A stretch of 19,494 bases of DNA from contig JAHIYL010000147.1 of NCBI GenBank assembly GCA_018815145.1, positions 1 through 19,494 of the forward strand. Reading direction: 5' to 3'. This DNA is from Nanobdellota archaeon. Its GTDB lineage: Archaea; Nanobdellota; Nanobdellia; Woesearchaeales; GW2011-AR15. The notes under the pieces are model-generated. The model had not been told where the DNA came from. It did not search any database and saw only the letters and a program-made list of their open reading frames with translations. Numbering within the stretch: the stretch's first letter is position 1; the number at the start of each line of letters is the position of its first letter. Position numbers and translations under genes: made by a program. Below are positions 1-7,165 of this stretch, in pieces.

Positions 1-201
1 GTCATGGATCCTTCACTTGATGAAGAACAAATAGCAGATGCACGTCTTACTGTTGCAACAGATACAAATGGAGATATTCGAGCGATGCAGAAAGGACTGA
101 ACGGGAGTTTTACAAAAGAGGAAATACAAAAAGTTATAAAAGCCTCTGTGGATAACGGGCGAGAAATACGAACACAATTATATAAAAGTACAGGGAAATA
201 A
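1..201 (+). CDS. Exosome subunit Rrp42-like protein, C-terminal fragment (5' end outside window)
   Basis: The frame is open from base 1, so this is the tail of a gene that begins to the left. The 66 visible residues match the C-terminus of the complete Rrp42 at 3393-4166 nearly column for column: MDPSLDEEQ against VDPIAEEET, then DARLT, a G-x-I-x-A-x-QKG stretch, and a final EIR-x-x-L helix. The RNase PH-like family ends in exactly this way. Archaeal exosomes normally have one Rrp41 and one Rrp42, and Rrp42 is the non-catalytic partner in the hexameric ring. A second Rrp42-like gene, on the opposite strand about 3 kb from the first, is unusual. It could be a divergent paralogue, a gene from another source, or a contig artefact. 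Family assignment is firm; exact subunit identity is less so. Confidence 0.7.
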   Translation, partial: VMDPSLDEEQIADARLTVATDTNGDIRAMQKGLNGSFTKEEIQKVIKASVDNGREIRTQLYKSTGK

Positions 202-310
202 ATATGACAAAAAAGTTAAGATAAAAGATTCTGATGACAAAAAAGGATTAGTAAAATTTGTCCGAGATGTCGCAGTAGATCATTTTGGTTGGCTTCCACC
301 AAGTAAGGAT

Positions 311-724
311 ATGGATGAAATCTATACAACAATTTTAGGAGCAATTGGATCTGATAAAGAAGTTAATAAAATTCTCGGAATTTTAACTGGTGAAAAGATA
401 GATGATGAACTATACCAAAGTGTTATTGCACACCTTTTTGAAACTGCAGGCACTCTTACAAGAGGACAACTCCATTCAGGAATCCGAAGCAGATATCAAC
501 AGCTGGTGGATAGTAAAAAAATTGCACCCCATGAATATGGAGCTGCTTTAGCTGCTTACGCAGAACATGTCTCTAAGGGAGAGGTCCAAGTGGATGCAAA
601 AGATATGACTCAACCTGATCAACAATATAATGCGGTTATGACAGCGAGCAATGATTATATTAGAAAACAACTTCAAATTAAAAGTTGGCAAACTCATAAC
701 TATGAAACTAAAAAGGCCAAATAA
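311..724 (+). CDS. Unrecognised protein; true start probably ATG 204 with an apparent frameshift
   Basis: I do not recognise this 137-residue protein. It is soluble, mostly helical in character, with no signal peptide, membrane segment or cysteines. The ATG at 311 is probably internal. The same frame stays open upstream to about base 158, and the residues just before 311 (VDHFGWLPPSKD) look like real protein, but the frame has no ATG, GTG or TTG start there. An ATG at 204, two bases after the Rrp42-like stop, reads six codons and hits a stop. Adding one base to the A-run at 209-214 would join it to this frame and give about 173 residues. It is therefore likely co-transcribed with the gene before it. 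Either the sequence lacks one A, or the gene is broken, or a shift is programmed. Confidence 0.55.
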   Translation: MDEIYTTILGAIGSDKEVNKILGILTGEKIDDELYQSVIAHLFETAGTLTRGQLHSGIRSRYQQLVDSKKIAPHEYGAALAAYAEHVSKGEVQVDAKDMTQPDQQYNAVMTASNDYIRKQLQIKSWQTHNYETKKAK

Positions 725-742
725 TTATTTTCTTTTTTACCT

Positions 743-1525
743 TTACCCAATATACACTTTCATCACCCAGTCAATGAACGCCTGCGGGCTCTCTTCAAGG
801 TGGCATTCTTCAAGTGAGTCAAAATAGCTCCTCTTCTTAGAAACAGGGAAAACCATCATCGGATAACCTGCCTTCCACAAAATATAGTTGAAAAGCAGCC
901 TTGCCATACGTCCGTTTCCATCCATAAAAGGATGCATTGATACAAAATTCAGATGAAATATGCACGCAAGTTCAAATGGATGCATTTTGTTTTCATTGTA
1001 CCATGTGATCAGCTCTTCGAACTCGAGCTCGAGAAGATCCTTATCAGTCGGCATATAGAAAGAGCCGTACAATTCAACATCATGGTCCCGCAGAAGCCCG
1101 GGATTCTTCACTATCTTTTTCATCACTGTCTTATGCAGGTCAAATATGAATTTTTTGTTGATATCTCCTCTATGTTTCATTACAAAGTCAAATGCCTGTC
1201 TTGAATTCTCTACTTCCTGTACAGATTTCCAGTTCTTTTTGACAAACCTATGAGACAGTATCTTCTCTGTGTCTGATAAGGTGAGCCTATTCTCTTCAAT
1301 TGCATTTGTATTATAGGTGAATCTTACCAAAAAGTCAAAAAGAAATTTCTCTTTCTCTTTTTCCTTGAAACCCAGAAACCTTCTGTTGAATTCATCATGT
1401 ATAAAGTCTAATCTCTTCACTTCAATAGGACTAAGGTATTCAGTCTCAGTAGGATTATCAGCTGCTTCTATCCTCTTTGGCAGGAGCTTCTTTATCTTCT
1501 CAAAAATATCCTCTTTTTTCTGCAT
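743..1525 (-). CDS. Fic family protein (putative AMP transferase)
   Basis: This 260-residue protein carries the Fic core motif HPFMDGNGRMAR at residues 198-209: the catalytic His, the acidic metal ligand and the phosphate-binding Gly/Arg residues. Fic proteins usually transfer AMP from ATP to a hydroxyl side chain of a target protein. Residues 73-79 (TNAIEEN) match the position and form of the inhibitory helix motif S/T-x-x-x-E-G/N, so this resembles the class with its own N-terminal inhibitory helix. The usual G/N after the Glu is Glu here. I place the start at ATG 1525 rather than the TTG one codon upstream. A TATA-like TTTAAA lies about 26 bases upstream of it, which fits a leaderless message. 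The gene is next to a toxin-antitoxin pair, but its target is unknown. Confidence 0.85.
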   Translation of the reverse strand: MQKKEDIFEKIKKLLPKRIEAADNPTETEYLSPIEVKRLDFIHDEFNRRFLGFKEKEKEKFLFDFLVRFTYNTNAIEENRLTLSDTEKILSHRFVKKNWKSVQEVENSRQAFDFVMKHRGDINKKFIFDLHKTVMKKIVKNPGLLRDHDVELYGSFYMPTDKDLLELEFEELITWYNENKMHPFELACIFHLNFVSMHPFMDGNGRMARLLFNYILWKAGYPMMVFPVSKKRSYFDSLEECHLEESPQAFIDWVMKVYIG

Positions 1526-1583
1526 CAAGAGAAATTATACTGCAAAATTTAAAAATCTTTTGCTCTATTAAGAAATTTGTTAT

Positions 1584-2012
1584 CTAAGATAAGATTTTAT
1601 TCAAGAAATCTTTTGGTGTTAACATCTTAATTTTTTTAAATTCAACTAAATTAAGAAGATGCTTGTCACCTGAACATATATAATTTACTTTAGCTTCACA
1701 TGCACATTCCAGTATCATGTCGTCTTTTGGATCATCCTTTATTTCCCTAAATTTGATAATTGGATTCACTACTGAAGAATATTTCAACACCAATGCAACC
1801 TGCCTTTGTATCATCTCTTCAGGCTGTTCAAATTTATCTCTTAATATTCTTATTAATTCATTGAGAATCTCATTACTTGTAAAAGATTTAAATTTATTAT
1901 CCAAGGTTAACTGCACAATGTTATAAGGATTACCTTTTTTCCATAATATAGATGAAATTAATACATTAGTATCAAGAACAGCTTTTATCAATTTTTTATC
2001 CTCTGCTTTCAT
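1584..2012 (-). CDS. PIN-domain ribonuclease toxin (VapC-like)
   Basis: The 142-residue protein is a single PIN domain. It has the N-terminal strand AVLDTNVLIS with the first acidic residue (Asp14), a mid-domain NEILNEL helix (Glu49/Glu53), the DDPKDDMILECA segment (Asp98/Asp99), and SGDKHLL with Asp117. These acidic residues form the Mg2+ site of PIN nucleases. The form resembles the "putative toxin, PIN family" branch rather than the shortest VapC. The gene overlaps the upstream AbrB-type antitoxin gene by 17 bases, an arrangement typical of toxin-antitoxin operons. Its RNA target cannot be told from the sequence. Confidence 0.87.
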   Translation of the reverse strand: MKAEDKKLIKAVLDTNVLISSILWKKGNPYNIVQLTLDNKFKSFTSNEILNELIRILRDKFEQPEEMIQRQVALVLKYSSVVNPIIKFREIKDDPKDDMILECACEAKVNYICSGDKHLLNLVEFKKIKMLTPKDFLNKILS

Positions 2013-2253
2013 GAATCAATTTAATTACATCTTCTTCACTTAGGATGCCTTTTTTCTTTGCCCATTTTGTTCCAAAATTAACAAGATCTTCAAATTCCTT
2101 TTTCACATCCGGAATGTCAATCTTTCTGAGCAATACAAAATCATTCATCCTAGTCACAATTACTGAGGTTCCATCATCCAGTCCAAGCTGGTGCCTGATA
2201 TCAGAGGGTATCACTACCTGTCCTTTTGTTGATATTTTTGATATTGTTGTCAT
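1996..2253 (-). CDS. AbrB/MazE/SpoVT-type antitoxin (VapB-like)
   Basis: The 85-residue protein begins with a swapped-hairpin DNA-binding domain. STKGQVVIPSDIRHQLGL at residues 8-25 is the signature of the family, followed by a G-x-x-V-x-V strand. The C-terminal half (residues 50-85) is charged and probably forms the tail that wraps and blocks the PIN toxin encoded just downstream. The start at ATG 2253 sits directly next to a 23-bp palindrome (2254-2276) and a TATA box (2277-2285). This fits a leaderless, self-repressed operon. Function as an antitoxin is inferred from family and gene order. Confidence 0.85.
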   Translation of the reverse strand: MTTISKISTKGQVVIPSDIRHQLGLDDGTSVIVTRMNDFVLLRKIDIPDVKKEFEDLVNFGTKWAKKKGILSEEDVIKLIHESRG

Positions 2254-2276
2254 GTAAGAATGTAATACTTTCTTAC
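2254..2276 (-). promoter_or_regulatory. Palindromic operator of the AbrB/PIN operon
   Basis: The arms GTAAGAA (2254-2260) and TTCTTAC (2270-2276) are exact inverted copies. The spacer continues the symmetry as GTA-A-TAC, with one T:T break on each side, giving a near-perfect 23-bp palindrome. It lies between the TATA box and the antitoxin start codon, where AbrB-type antitoxins commonly bind to repress their own operon. Binding itself is inferred. Confidence 0.6.
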
Positions 2277-2285
2277 TTATAAATT
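2277..2285 (-). promoter_or_regulatory. TATA box of the AbrB/PIN operon
   Basis: On the minus strand this reads AATTTATAA, centred about 28 bases upstream of ATG 2253. Archaeal transcription would then start at or beside the start codon, and there is no Shine-Dalgarno sequence. A leaderless message is likely. Confidence 0.5.
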
Positions 2286-2310
2286 TTTCTGAAAAATATT
2301 CCTCTTTTCT

Positions 2311-3093
2311 CTATCCAAAGCTCACTAACTTCAAAGGTACTTCACTCCCGGTTATCTCAATTACATCATCCTTGAAGGTCATATGTTCTTTTCCGACGGA
2401 ATCAGCAATCAACAATCCTGTATTGCTTGTAATCTTTACTTTAACGGCCTCGCTCCCTGATATTATTTTTTTTAGTATCTTTGGGGCAGGATACAGGCTC
2501 CTGTGATAAGGTTCTCTGACCAGGAGCTGCATTTCAGAAGATTCCAAAGGCATCTCTTCTCCTCCGGCTGATTTTAGCCAGCCATAGCTGCCTGCGGCAG
2601 TTCCTATCAATAGGCCTGAACTCCTCTGGAATTCAGATTCCCCGCTTACATCAAGTGTATAATTGAACAGGTCATATGCTTTGTCAGGACCGACATAGAA
2701 CTCATTCAAAGCCCTGCAAAGGACCTCCTTCCCATTTATCTTTGCAACTAGCCGGCTTAGGTTAATTATACTATAATCGCCTTTTCTGATCCTTCCAATA
2801 TCTCTTTCAAGATGAGGTATTGTTGTCCTGGCAAAGAATCCTTCCTTTTTTAGGGGAAGCGCATTCAGACCCAGCTGTGGAACAGACTGATTATAGTGCG
2901 ATGTCCTAAGGAATGTGCCATCGCCCCCAATTGTCAGTATCAAAGAATATGAATCATTTGCTTTTTGTGAAATTTCTCTTCTGTCACACGATAAGAATTC
3001 TATTTTGTTCTTTCCCAGAATCTCTTCTGCTTTTTTTAGAGCAGCCGAACTTCTTTTTCCAAGATGTACAATGAGGATTTTTTTCAGCATCAT
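2311..3093 (-). CDS. NAD kinase family protein
   Basis: This 260-residue protein is an ATP-NAD kinase homologue, the family that makes NADP from NAD. It has the GGDGT motif at 56-60 (ILTIGGDGTFLR), the NE pair at 130-131 (ALNEFYVG), and the glycine-rich stretch SSGLLIGTAAGS at 158-169 followed by SAGGEE. In most bacterial and archaeal enzymes that last stretch reads like DGVIVSTPTGSTAY. The SSGL form here is closer to what I recall of the mitochondrial NADK2-type branch, so substrate preference is uncertain. Two ATG codons (3093 and 3090) are equally possible starts. The gene follows rpoK in the same direction after a T-rich gap, so it may have its own message. Confidence 0.8.
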   Translation of the reverse strand: MMLKKILIVHLGKRSSAALKKAEEILGKNKIEFLSCDRREISQKANDSYSLILTIGGDGTFLRTSHYNQSVPQLGLNALPLKKEGFFARTTIPHLERDIGRIRKGDYSIINLSRLVAKINGKEVLCRALNEFYVGPDKAYDLFNYTLDVSGESEFQRSSGLLIGTAAGSYGWLKSAGGEEMPLESSEMQLLVREPYHRSLYPAPKILKKIISGSEAVKVKITSNTGLLIADSVGKEHMTFKDDVIEITGSEVPLKLVSFG

Positions 3094-3098
3094 TCTAA

Positions 3099-3126
3099 TA
3101 AAAAAGTATAAAAAATGAAAAAGGCA
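3099..3126 (-). terminator. Possible T-run terminator after rpoK
   Basis: Reading on the minus strand just past the rpoK stop there are three T-tracts (five to six Ts each) within about 28 bases and no strong hairpin. Archaeal RNA polymerase often terminates on such tracts. This would end the exosome operon before the NAD kinase gene. Confidence 0.35.
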
Positions 3127-3128
3127 GA

Positions 3129-3380
3129 TTATGCTTTCTGCTCAGCGCCTACCTTTGGCCTTGAATCAGGGATAGGCCGCTTCACTGTGATGGGGATCAC
3201 TCCTTCATTATACTCCATCTTAGCTATCTCGAGCGGACTGAAATTTATATCAGCGAGCTGTTTTTTTGTCAGCTTGATCTTAAACGGTGCCCCTGAAGCA
3301 ATCTGAAGAGCACGGCTCCCAATCATCCTCGCCTTCTCATATTTGGTGTATTTGAATTCTTCTTTTCTTGTTTGAGCCAT
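3129..3380 (-). CDS. rpoK: DNA-directed RNA polymerase subunit K (RpoK/Rpb6)
   Basis: The 83-residue protein carries the Rpb6/omega signature KYEKARMIGSRALQIASGAP at residues 13-32. It continues with SPLEIAKMEYNEGVIPITVKRPIPD at about 48-72, which is near-diagnostic for archaeal RpoK. The subunit helps assemble RNA polymerase by latching the largest subunit. The gene sits 12 bases after rrp42. Its Shine-Dalgarno AGGTT overlaps the rrp42 stop codon, suggesting translational coupling. It is the last obvious member of the exosome/proteasome operon. Confidence 0.93.
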   Translation of the reverse strand: MAQTRKEEFKYTKYEKARMIGSRALQIASGAPFKIKLTKKQLADINFSPLEIAKMEYNEGVIPITVKRPIPDSRPKVGAEQKA

Positions 3381-3392
3381 TTTGTTCTAACC

Positions 3393-4166
3393 TCAGAGTT
3401 TTTTCCTTATCTCACCGGATTTCTTTATAGCAAGATCAATCATTGCTGAAATCTCATCGATCTTAAACGGCACATCGCCTCCTTTCTGGAGCGCGCAGAT
3501 ATTTCCATCTTCTGTCGTTGTTATCGTTAGCCTTGCATCATAGACTGTCTCTTCTTCTGCTATCGGATCGACGAGCATATGCTTGCCTATCTTGTACACT
3601 GTTATTGGGATAGGCATCTTGGCAAGCTTCAGCTTATTGTCTGTAAGATTCTTATAATCTATTGATCCATCTTTGTTCAATGTCGGGAATCTTGCATTCT
3701 GCAGAGCGATAAGAGCTCCTATCCCGGCTGCGTCCAATAGATTGCCTGCATCATTGATAGTACAGATATCGATTGCAAACATCCACACCTTTTCTCCTTC
3801 TTTAATGCAAAGTTTCTTCATATCGATGATCTTGGATTCTCTTATTCCTCTGTCAACAACCCTTGCAAGTTCAATAGCCTGGATCTTTGGCGGGCCTGAC
3901 TCAAAATCAGGTGATGACAATGGCAGAAGTTCTGCATTCACAGATATTGTACCTTCACCCGGCTTATCAGGATAAGGCTGTGCAACCTCGAATTTGACTC
4001 CGACAATGACTTCTGTCTCGCCAATTTTTACTCTTGCACTTCCCTCAGCACTCTTTATTGGATTCACTTCAACAGAAATCTCTCTTAATTCATCCAGTCT
4101 TCTTCCGTCATACCTTGTCCCGCTGTTCAAATAATTCAGGACATGGAGCTTTAATTCTCTATTCAT
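3393..4166 (-). CDS. rrp42: Exosome complex component Rrp42
   Basis: The 257-residue protein has the RNase PH fold of archaeal Rrp42, the non-catalytic partner that alternates with Rrp41 in the hexameric exosome ring. Visible marks are SGTRYDGRRLDELREISVEV at 15-34, the SSPDFESGPP and ELARVVDRGIRES segment typical of Rrp42, DICTINDAGNLLDAAGIGAL, and the C-terminal VDPIAEEETVYDARLT block. Length matches the family. Its ATG overlaps the rrp41 stop by four bases (ATGA), the usual arrangement for this pair. The left edge of the window encodes the tail of a second, related protein. Confidence 0.95.
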   Translation of the reverse strand: MNRELKLHVLNYLNSGTRYDGRRLDELREISVEVNPIKSAEGSARVKIGETEVIVGVKFEVAQPYPDKPGEGTISVNAELLPLSSPDFESGPPKIQAIELARVVDRGIRESKIIDMKKLCIKEGEKVWMFAIDICTINDAGNLLDAAGIGALIALQNARFPTLNKDGSIDYKNLTDNKLKLAKMPIPITVYKIGKHMLVDPIAEEETVYDARLTITTTEDGNICALQKGGDVPFKIDEISAMIDLAIKKSGEIRKKL

Positions 4167-4876
4167 TTCTCAACACCTTTTTTCTGATATTTTGCTCTGA
4201 GTGCATCCTTCTGCAACTTGCTTATCTTATCAATAGCAGCTTTTGCTGAAGCCAATGCTTCAAGCAAGGTTTTCTTATCAATTATCCCGTCCATCTGCAG
4301 CAGAGTGAACTCTTCAGTGCTTGGAACCATCGCAACAGGTATATCTGAGACCTCTGCATCGTATGCCTCTTCTTCATAGTCAAGATCAATTACTATCTGG
4401 TCATCAACTTTGCCGACTGCAACTGCAGCAACAAGATCTTTCATTATGATGCCTGCATCTGCAAGAGCCATTGAAGCAGCTGTTATTCCGGCACATCTTG
4501 AACCGGCATCAGTCGATGAAAGTTCAATAAACACATCTACAACTGTATTTGGGAAATCATCAAGATTCACTACAGGAATAAGTGCCTTCTCTGTCACCAT
4601 AGATATCTCCTTGCTTCTTCTTGAAGGACCGGGCCTTACCCTGTTTCCGCTGCCTGAGAAAGGCATCATATTGTAATTGCATCTTAGGACACCTTTTGTC
4701 GGGTCAGCCAGGAATTTCGGATATAGATGCCTCGGACCATACACTGCTGCATATGCCTCAGTCTTTCCTATCTTGAAATACGCTGAACCATCAGCTCTTG
4801 GAATCACTCCTACTTTGGCTTCCATCTTTCGAAGCTCATCAAATTTTCTATTATCAGTTCTTTTCTTGTATGACAT
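4163..4876 (-). CDS. rrp41: Exosome complex catalytic subunit Rrp41
   Basis: This is the phosphorolytic subunit of the archaeal exosome, a 3'-5' exoribonuclease that also adds heteropolymeric tails. The protein (237 residues) starts MSYKKRTDNRKFDELRKMEA, as Rrp41 does. It has the RRSKEIS phosphate-binding arginines, the STDAGSRCAGITAASMALADAG core, and the acidic DLDYEEEAYDAEVSDIPVAM segment that holds the catalytic Asp. I chose ATG 4876 instead of the GTG three codons upstream, because GGTG lies just before it as a ribosome binding site and homologues begin here. The gene lies between rrp4 and rrp42, as in most archaea. Confidence 0.95.
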   Translation of the reverse strand: MSYKKRTDNRKFDELRKMEAKVGVIPRADGSAYFKIGKTEAYAAVYGPRHLYPKFLADPTKGVLRCNYNMMPFSGSGNRVRPGPSRRSKEISMVTEKALIPVVNLDDFPNTVVDVFIELSSTDAGSRCAGITAASMALADAGIIMKDLVAAVAVGKVDDQIVIDLDYEEEAYDAEVSDIPVAMVPSTEEFTLLQMDGIIDKKTLLEALASAKAAIDKISKLQKDALRAKYQKKGVEK

Positions 4877-4887
4877 GATTAACACCT

Positions 4888-5580
4888 TTATTTTTTCTCG
4901 GAATTTATGAATTCCTTCATTTTTTCTGTAAGTCCTGAGATATGGCTTTCTGCAACAATCTTATTTATTGATCTGACTGCCAATAGCTCATCCTTTGCTT
5001 CGCCTTTGATCCAGATAATTCCGTTCTGCCCGACAATAATGTTGCAGTTTGTCTCCTGTTTGATCATTGTGACCATTGAACCCATCTTACCTATTATCCT
5101 TGGGACCTTGTTTGGGTCGACAGTAAGTATCCTTCCGCCATTAATTTTCTTCAGCCCCGGACCTTTCATTGTGAGGTCAATCAGGTTCTGGCTTGTGACA
5201 TTGAATATCTTTGTGACAATATAATCTCCAATGTTGAAATATTTTGTCAGGTCTGCCCCTCTGGGAATGAAGTCGCTTGATCCATCTTTCATTGAGAGCA
5301 TCGCTGAATATGCTGAATTTGTCCCTACATTCCAGCCGGAAAAGTTGACATCAGACACCATGCCGATGATGACATCTCCTTTTTTTGGAAGATATCTTCC
5401 TGAAAGAGGCAGCAGTTTTATCACTTTTCCTTCAATCTTTATCACACCTACCCTGTCGGATAGGATATTATCGCTGTTCCTGTATGTACCAAAACTTGGC
5501 AGAAAATCCATGCCTGTTGCCAGTACATCTCCCGGGACAACAATATCTTTGTCCTTTACAAATATTTTTGATTCTGTCAT
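4888..5580 (-). CDS. rrp4: Exosome complex RNA-binding protein Rrp4
   Basis: Rrp4 caps the exosome ring and guides RNA into the channel. The 230-residue protein shows the three expected parts. The N-terminal domain has VVPGDVLATG and GTYRN. An S1 domain covers about 60-140 (VIKLLPLSGRYLPKKGDVIIGMV, then the S1 strands). A KH domain covers about 155-215, with VPRIIGKMGSMV in place of the GxxG loop. An AGGTGA ribosome binding site sits seven bases before the ATG, after a 28-base gap from sbds. The gene precedes rrp41 and rrp42 in the same operon. Confidence 0.95.
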   Translation of the reverse strand: MTESKIFVKDKDIVVPGDVLATGMDFLPSFGTYRNSDNILSDRVGVIKIEGKVIKLLPLSGRYLPKKGDVIIGMVSDVNFSGWNVGTNSAYSAMLSMKDGSSDFIPRGADLTKYFNIGDYIVTKIFNVTSQNLIDLTMKGPGLKKINGGRILTVDPNKVPRIIGKMGSMVTMIKQETNCNIIVGQNGIIWIKGEAKDELLAVRSINKIVAESHISGLTEKMKEFINSEKK

Positions 5581-5608
5581 TTAATTTTCACCTATATCTA
5601 ATTAATAT

Positions 5609-6331
5609 CTATTCTTCACCAATTATCTTGGATTCGACTTCTCCGTGCGTCAGCTTGTTCAAAGCATCAAAAAAGTCGTTCTGAAGGCCGGCAGGTATTT
5701 CAACAGTGGCTACCCAGGAACCGTCGGTCTGCCAGTTATTGAACTTGATCTTCCCGAATTTTTCTACAGTAGCATATGACTTTGCTGCATAGGTTGGTCC
5801 AATCTTCACCTGTATCTCTTTTGTTGCAAACTTGATAGGCAGAATCGATCTGAGCTTATCAACTATTGTCTCTATCTGTGAATTTGCATCCTTCACCTCA
5901 TCGATACGCACTTTTGCCTCATCAAAAGCAGCTTCGATCCTGACCCGCGGGTGAGGCAGCTTTGTCCTGGGGTCGATTGCGTTCCTTGCAATCATTTCGA
6001 TAATTTTGTTTCTCTTATCAGCTCTTATCTTGTCCCTGTATTCCTGAGTGAACTGTACATCTCCTTCGTGCAGCATCAATTCAGCTATCTTCAATGTGTC
6101 TGATGTGTTGAAGATGCCCTGCAGTATACTTTCAGAAGCTACTTCCCCTCTTTTTGCATCAAAGAACAATTCCTCAGATCTCAGCACTTCTCTGACATCA
6201 GAGATCTTCTTGTTTTTGTACTCTAACATCCTGTCAGGGTCGATTATCACTTCAAATGTCTGACCCCCTTTCTTGATCCTGACGAGGTTGAACTTAACAG
6301 CCTCTTGATCAAATATTTTTGTCGGTCTCAT
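5609..6331 (-). CDS. Ribosome maturation protein SBDS (Sdo1 homologue)
   Basis: The 240-residue length and three-domain layout match archaeal SBDS. The N-terminal FYSH domain has FNLVRIKKGGQTFEVIIDPDR and DVREVLRSEELFFDAKRGE. The central helical domain has KIAELMLHEGDVQFTQEYR and ARNAIDPRTKLPHPRVRIEAA. The C-terminal ferredoxin-like domain has LPIKFATKEIQVKIGPTYAAKSY. SBDS helps release the anti-association factor aIF6 from the large subunit during ribosome maturation. The linkage to psmA upstream and rrp4 downstream is widely conserved in archaea. A purine-rich AGGTAAGG sequence precedes the ATG in the short gap after psmA. Confidence 0.95.
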   Translation of the reverse strand: MRPTKIFDQEAVKFNLVRIKKGGQTFEVIIDPDRMLEYKNKKISDVREVLRSEELFFDAKRGEVASESILQGIFNTSDTLKIAELMLHEGDVQFTQEYRDKIRADKRNKIIEMIARNAIDPRTKLPHPRVRIEAAFDEAKVRIDEVKDANSQIETIVDKLRSILPIKFATKEIQVKIGPTYAAKSYATVEKFGKIKFNNWQTDGSWVATVEIPAGLQNDFFDALNKLTHGEVESKIIGEE

Positions 6332-6346
6332 TTTCCTTTGCCTTAC

Positions 6347-7072
6347 CTACTTTTTTTTAAGCACTTCAAGCAGCTTGCTTTTAGTGACTCTCGTGAATTT
6401 TGGGTTGTCTGATTTCACATACGCAGCGTCAATCCTATCGATACTGAAGTTTGAATCAAGTGTCTTTTTCAGAGCATCGACACCCAGCTTCAGGCACTCA
6501 TCTATTGTCAAGCCTTCTTTATATTGCTTATACAGTATCTCTTCGATCTCAGGTTCACCCTCACCAATCACAGATGCCTTGTACTGGAAATATATTCCTG
6601 TCGGATCAGTCTCAAACAGCATAGGGACTCCGCTGGTATCCACTCCTGCGATGAGCAGTGACACTCCGAATGGCCTGAGCCCGCCGCTCTGTGTGCATAT
6701 CTGCTTAAGGTCTGCAATGTCTCTTACCACTGAAATCATATCTATCGGTGTATCATAGGTGACATGGTTCTGCTGAGCCTTCAGTTGTGCTCTGGTGATA
6801 AGAACTCTTGCATCGCTCAGTATCCCTGATGCAGTTGCCATCATATGGTCGTCTATTTCCCATATCTTTTCCACTGAATCGGAAACTATCAGCTTGTCGA
6901 CAATCCTTTTGTCAGTCACTACCAGTACCCCATCCTTGCACGTGAATCCGATTGCTGTGGATCCCTGTTTTACTGTCTTTTTTGCATATTCGACCTGAAG
7001 CAGTCTTCCGTCAGGAGAAAACATTGTAATTGCTCTGTCATATCCCATAACTTGGTGCGGCATTGGTTGCAT
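6347..7072 (-). CDS. psmA: Proteasome subunit alpha
   Basis: The 241-residue protein has the alpha-subunit N-terminus MGYDRAITMFSPDGRLLQVEYA, which forms the gate and the H0 helix, followed by KQGSTAIGFTCKDGVLVVTDKR. Alpha rings hold and gate the proteolytic beta rings and have no catalytic Thr. The start at ATG 7072 is set by GAGGTGA at 7081-7087 on the minus strand, seven bases upstream. A second ATG at 7063 is also possible. The leader before this gene contains a near-exact copy of its own ribosome binding site and start region, described separately. Confidence 0.95.
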   Translation of the reverse strand: MQPMPHQVMGYDRAITMFSPDGRLLQVEYAKKTVKQGSTAIGFTCKDGVLVVTDKRIVDKLIVSDSVEKIWEIDDHMMATASGILSDARVLITRAQLKAQQNHVTYDTPIDMISVVRDIADLKQICTQSGGLRPFGVSLLIAGVDTSGVPMLFETDPTGIYFQYKASVIGEGEPEIEEILYKQYKEGLTIDECLKLGVDALKKTLDSNFSIDRIDAAYVKSDNPKFTRVTKSKLLEVLKKK

Positions 7073-7095
7073 TTTTCATTCACCTCGTGTGTATT
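7066..7095 (-). repeat. psmA start-region repeat, copy 1 (at the psmA start)
   Basis: This 30-base segment includes the Shine-Dalgarno GAGGTGA and the psmA ATG. It is matched at 29 of 30 bases by 7159-7188, exactly 93 bases upstream in the leader. Confidence 0.9.
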
Positions 7096-7111
7096 CCTTT
7101 TTTGTATTATT

Positions 7112-7165
7112 TCAATGTAGCTGATGAAAAATGTAACTTGAGAGATTTATCGACCCTAGTTGCAT
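7112..7165 (-). CDS. Possible leader peptide (uORF) upstream of psmA
   Basis: On the minus strand the upstream repeat copy gives a perfect GAGGTGA ribosome binding site, then at the same spacing as for psmA an ATG at 7165. This opens a 17-codon frame ending in TGA at 7112-7114. It begins MQLGSINL and has no known relatives that I recognise. It may be a real leader peptide whose translation covers the antisense segment at 7124-7138, or simply a remnant of a duplicated psmA start. Confidence 0.3.
   Translation of the reverse strand: MQLGSINLSSYIFHQLH
7124..7138 (-). promoter_or_regulatory. Antisense segment complementary to both psmA start-region copies
   Basis: In the psmA message this 15-base segment can pair with the upstream repeat copy (14 of 15 positions, one C/A mismatch) or with the psmA start itself (13 of 15). 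The two pairings exclude each other and the second would hide the psmA start codon. Regulation is inferred from pairing alone. Confidence 0.4.
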
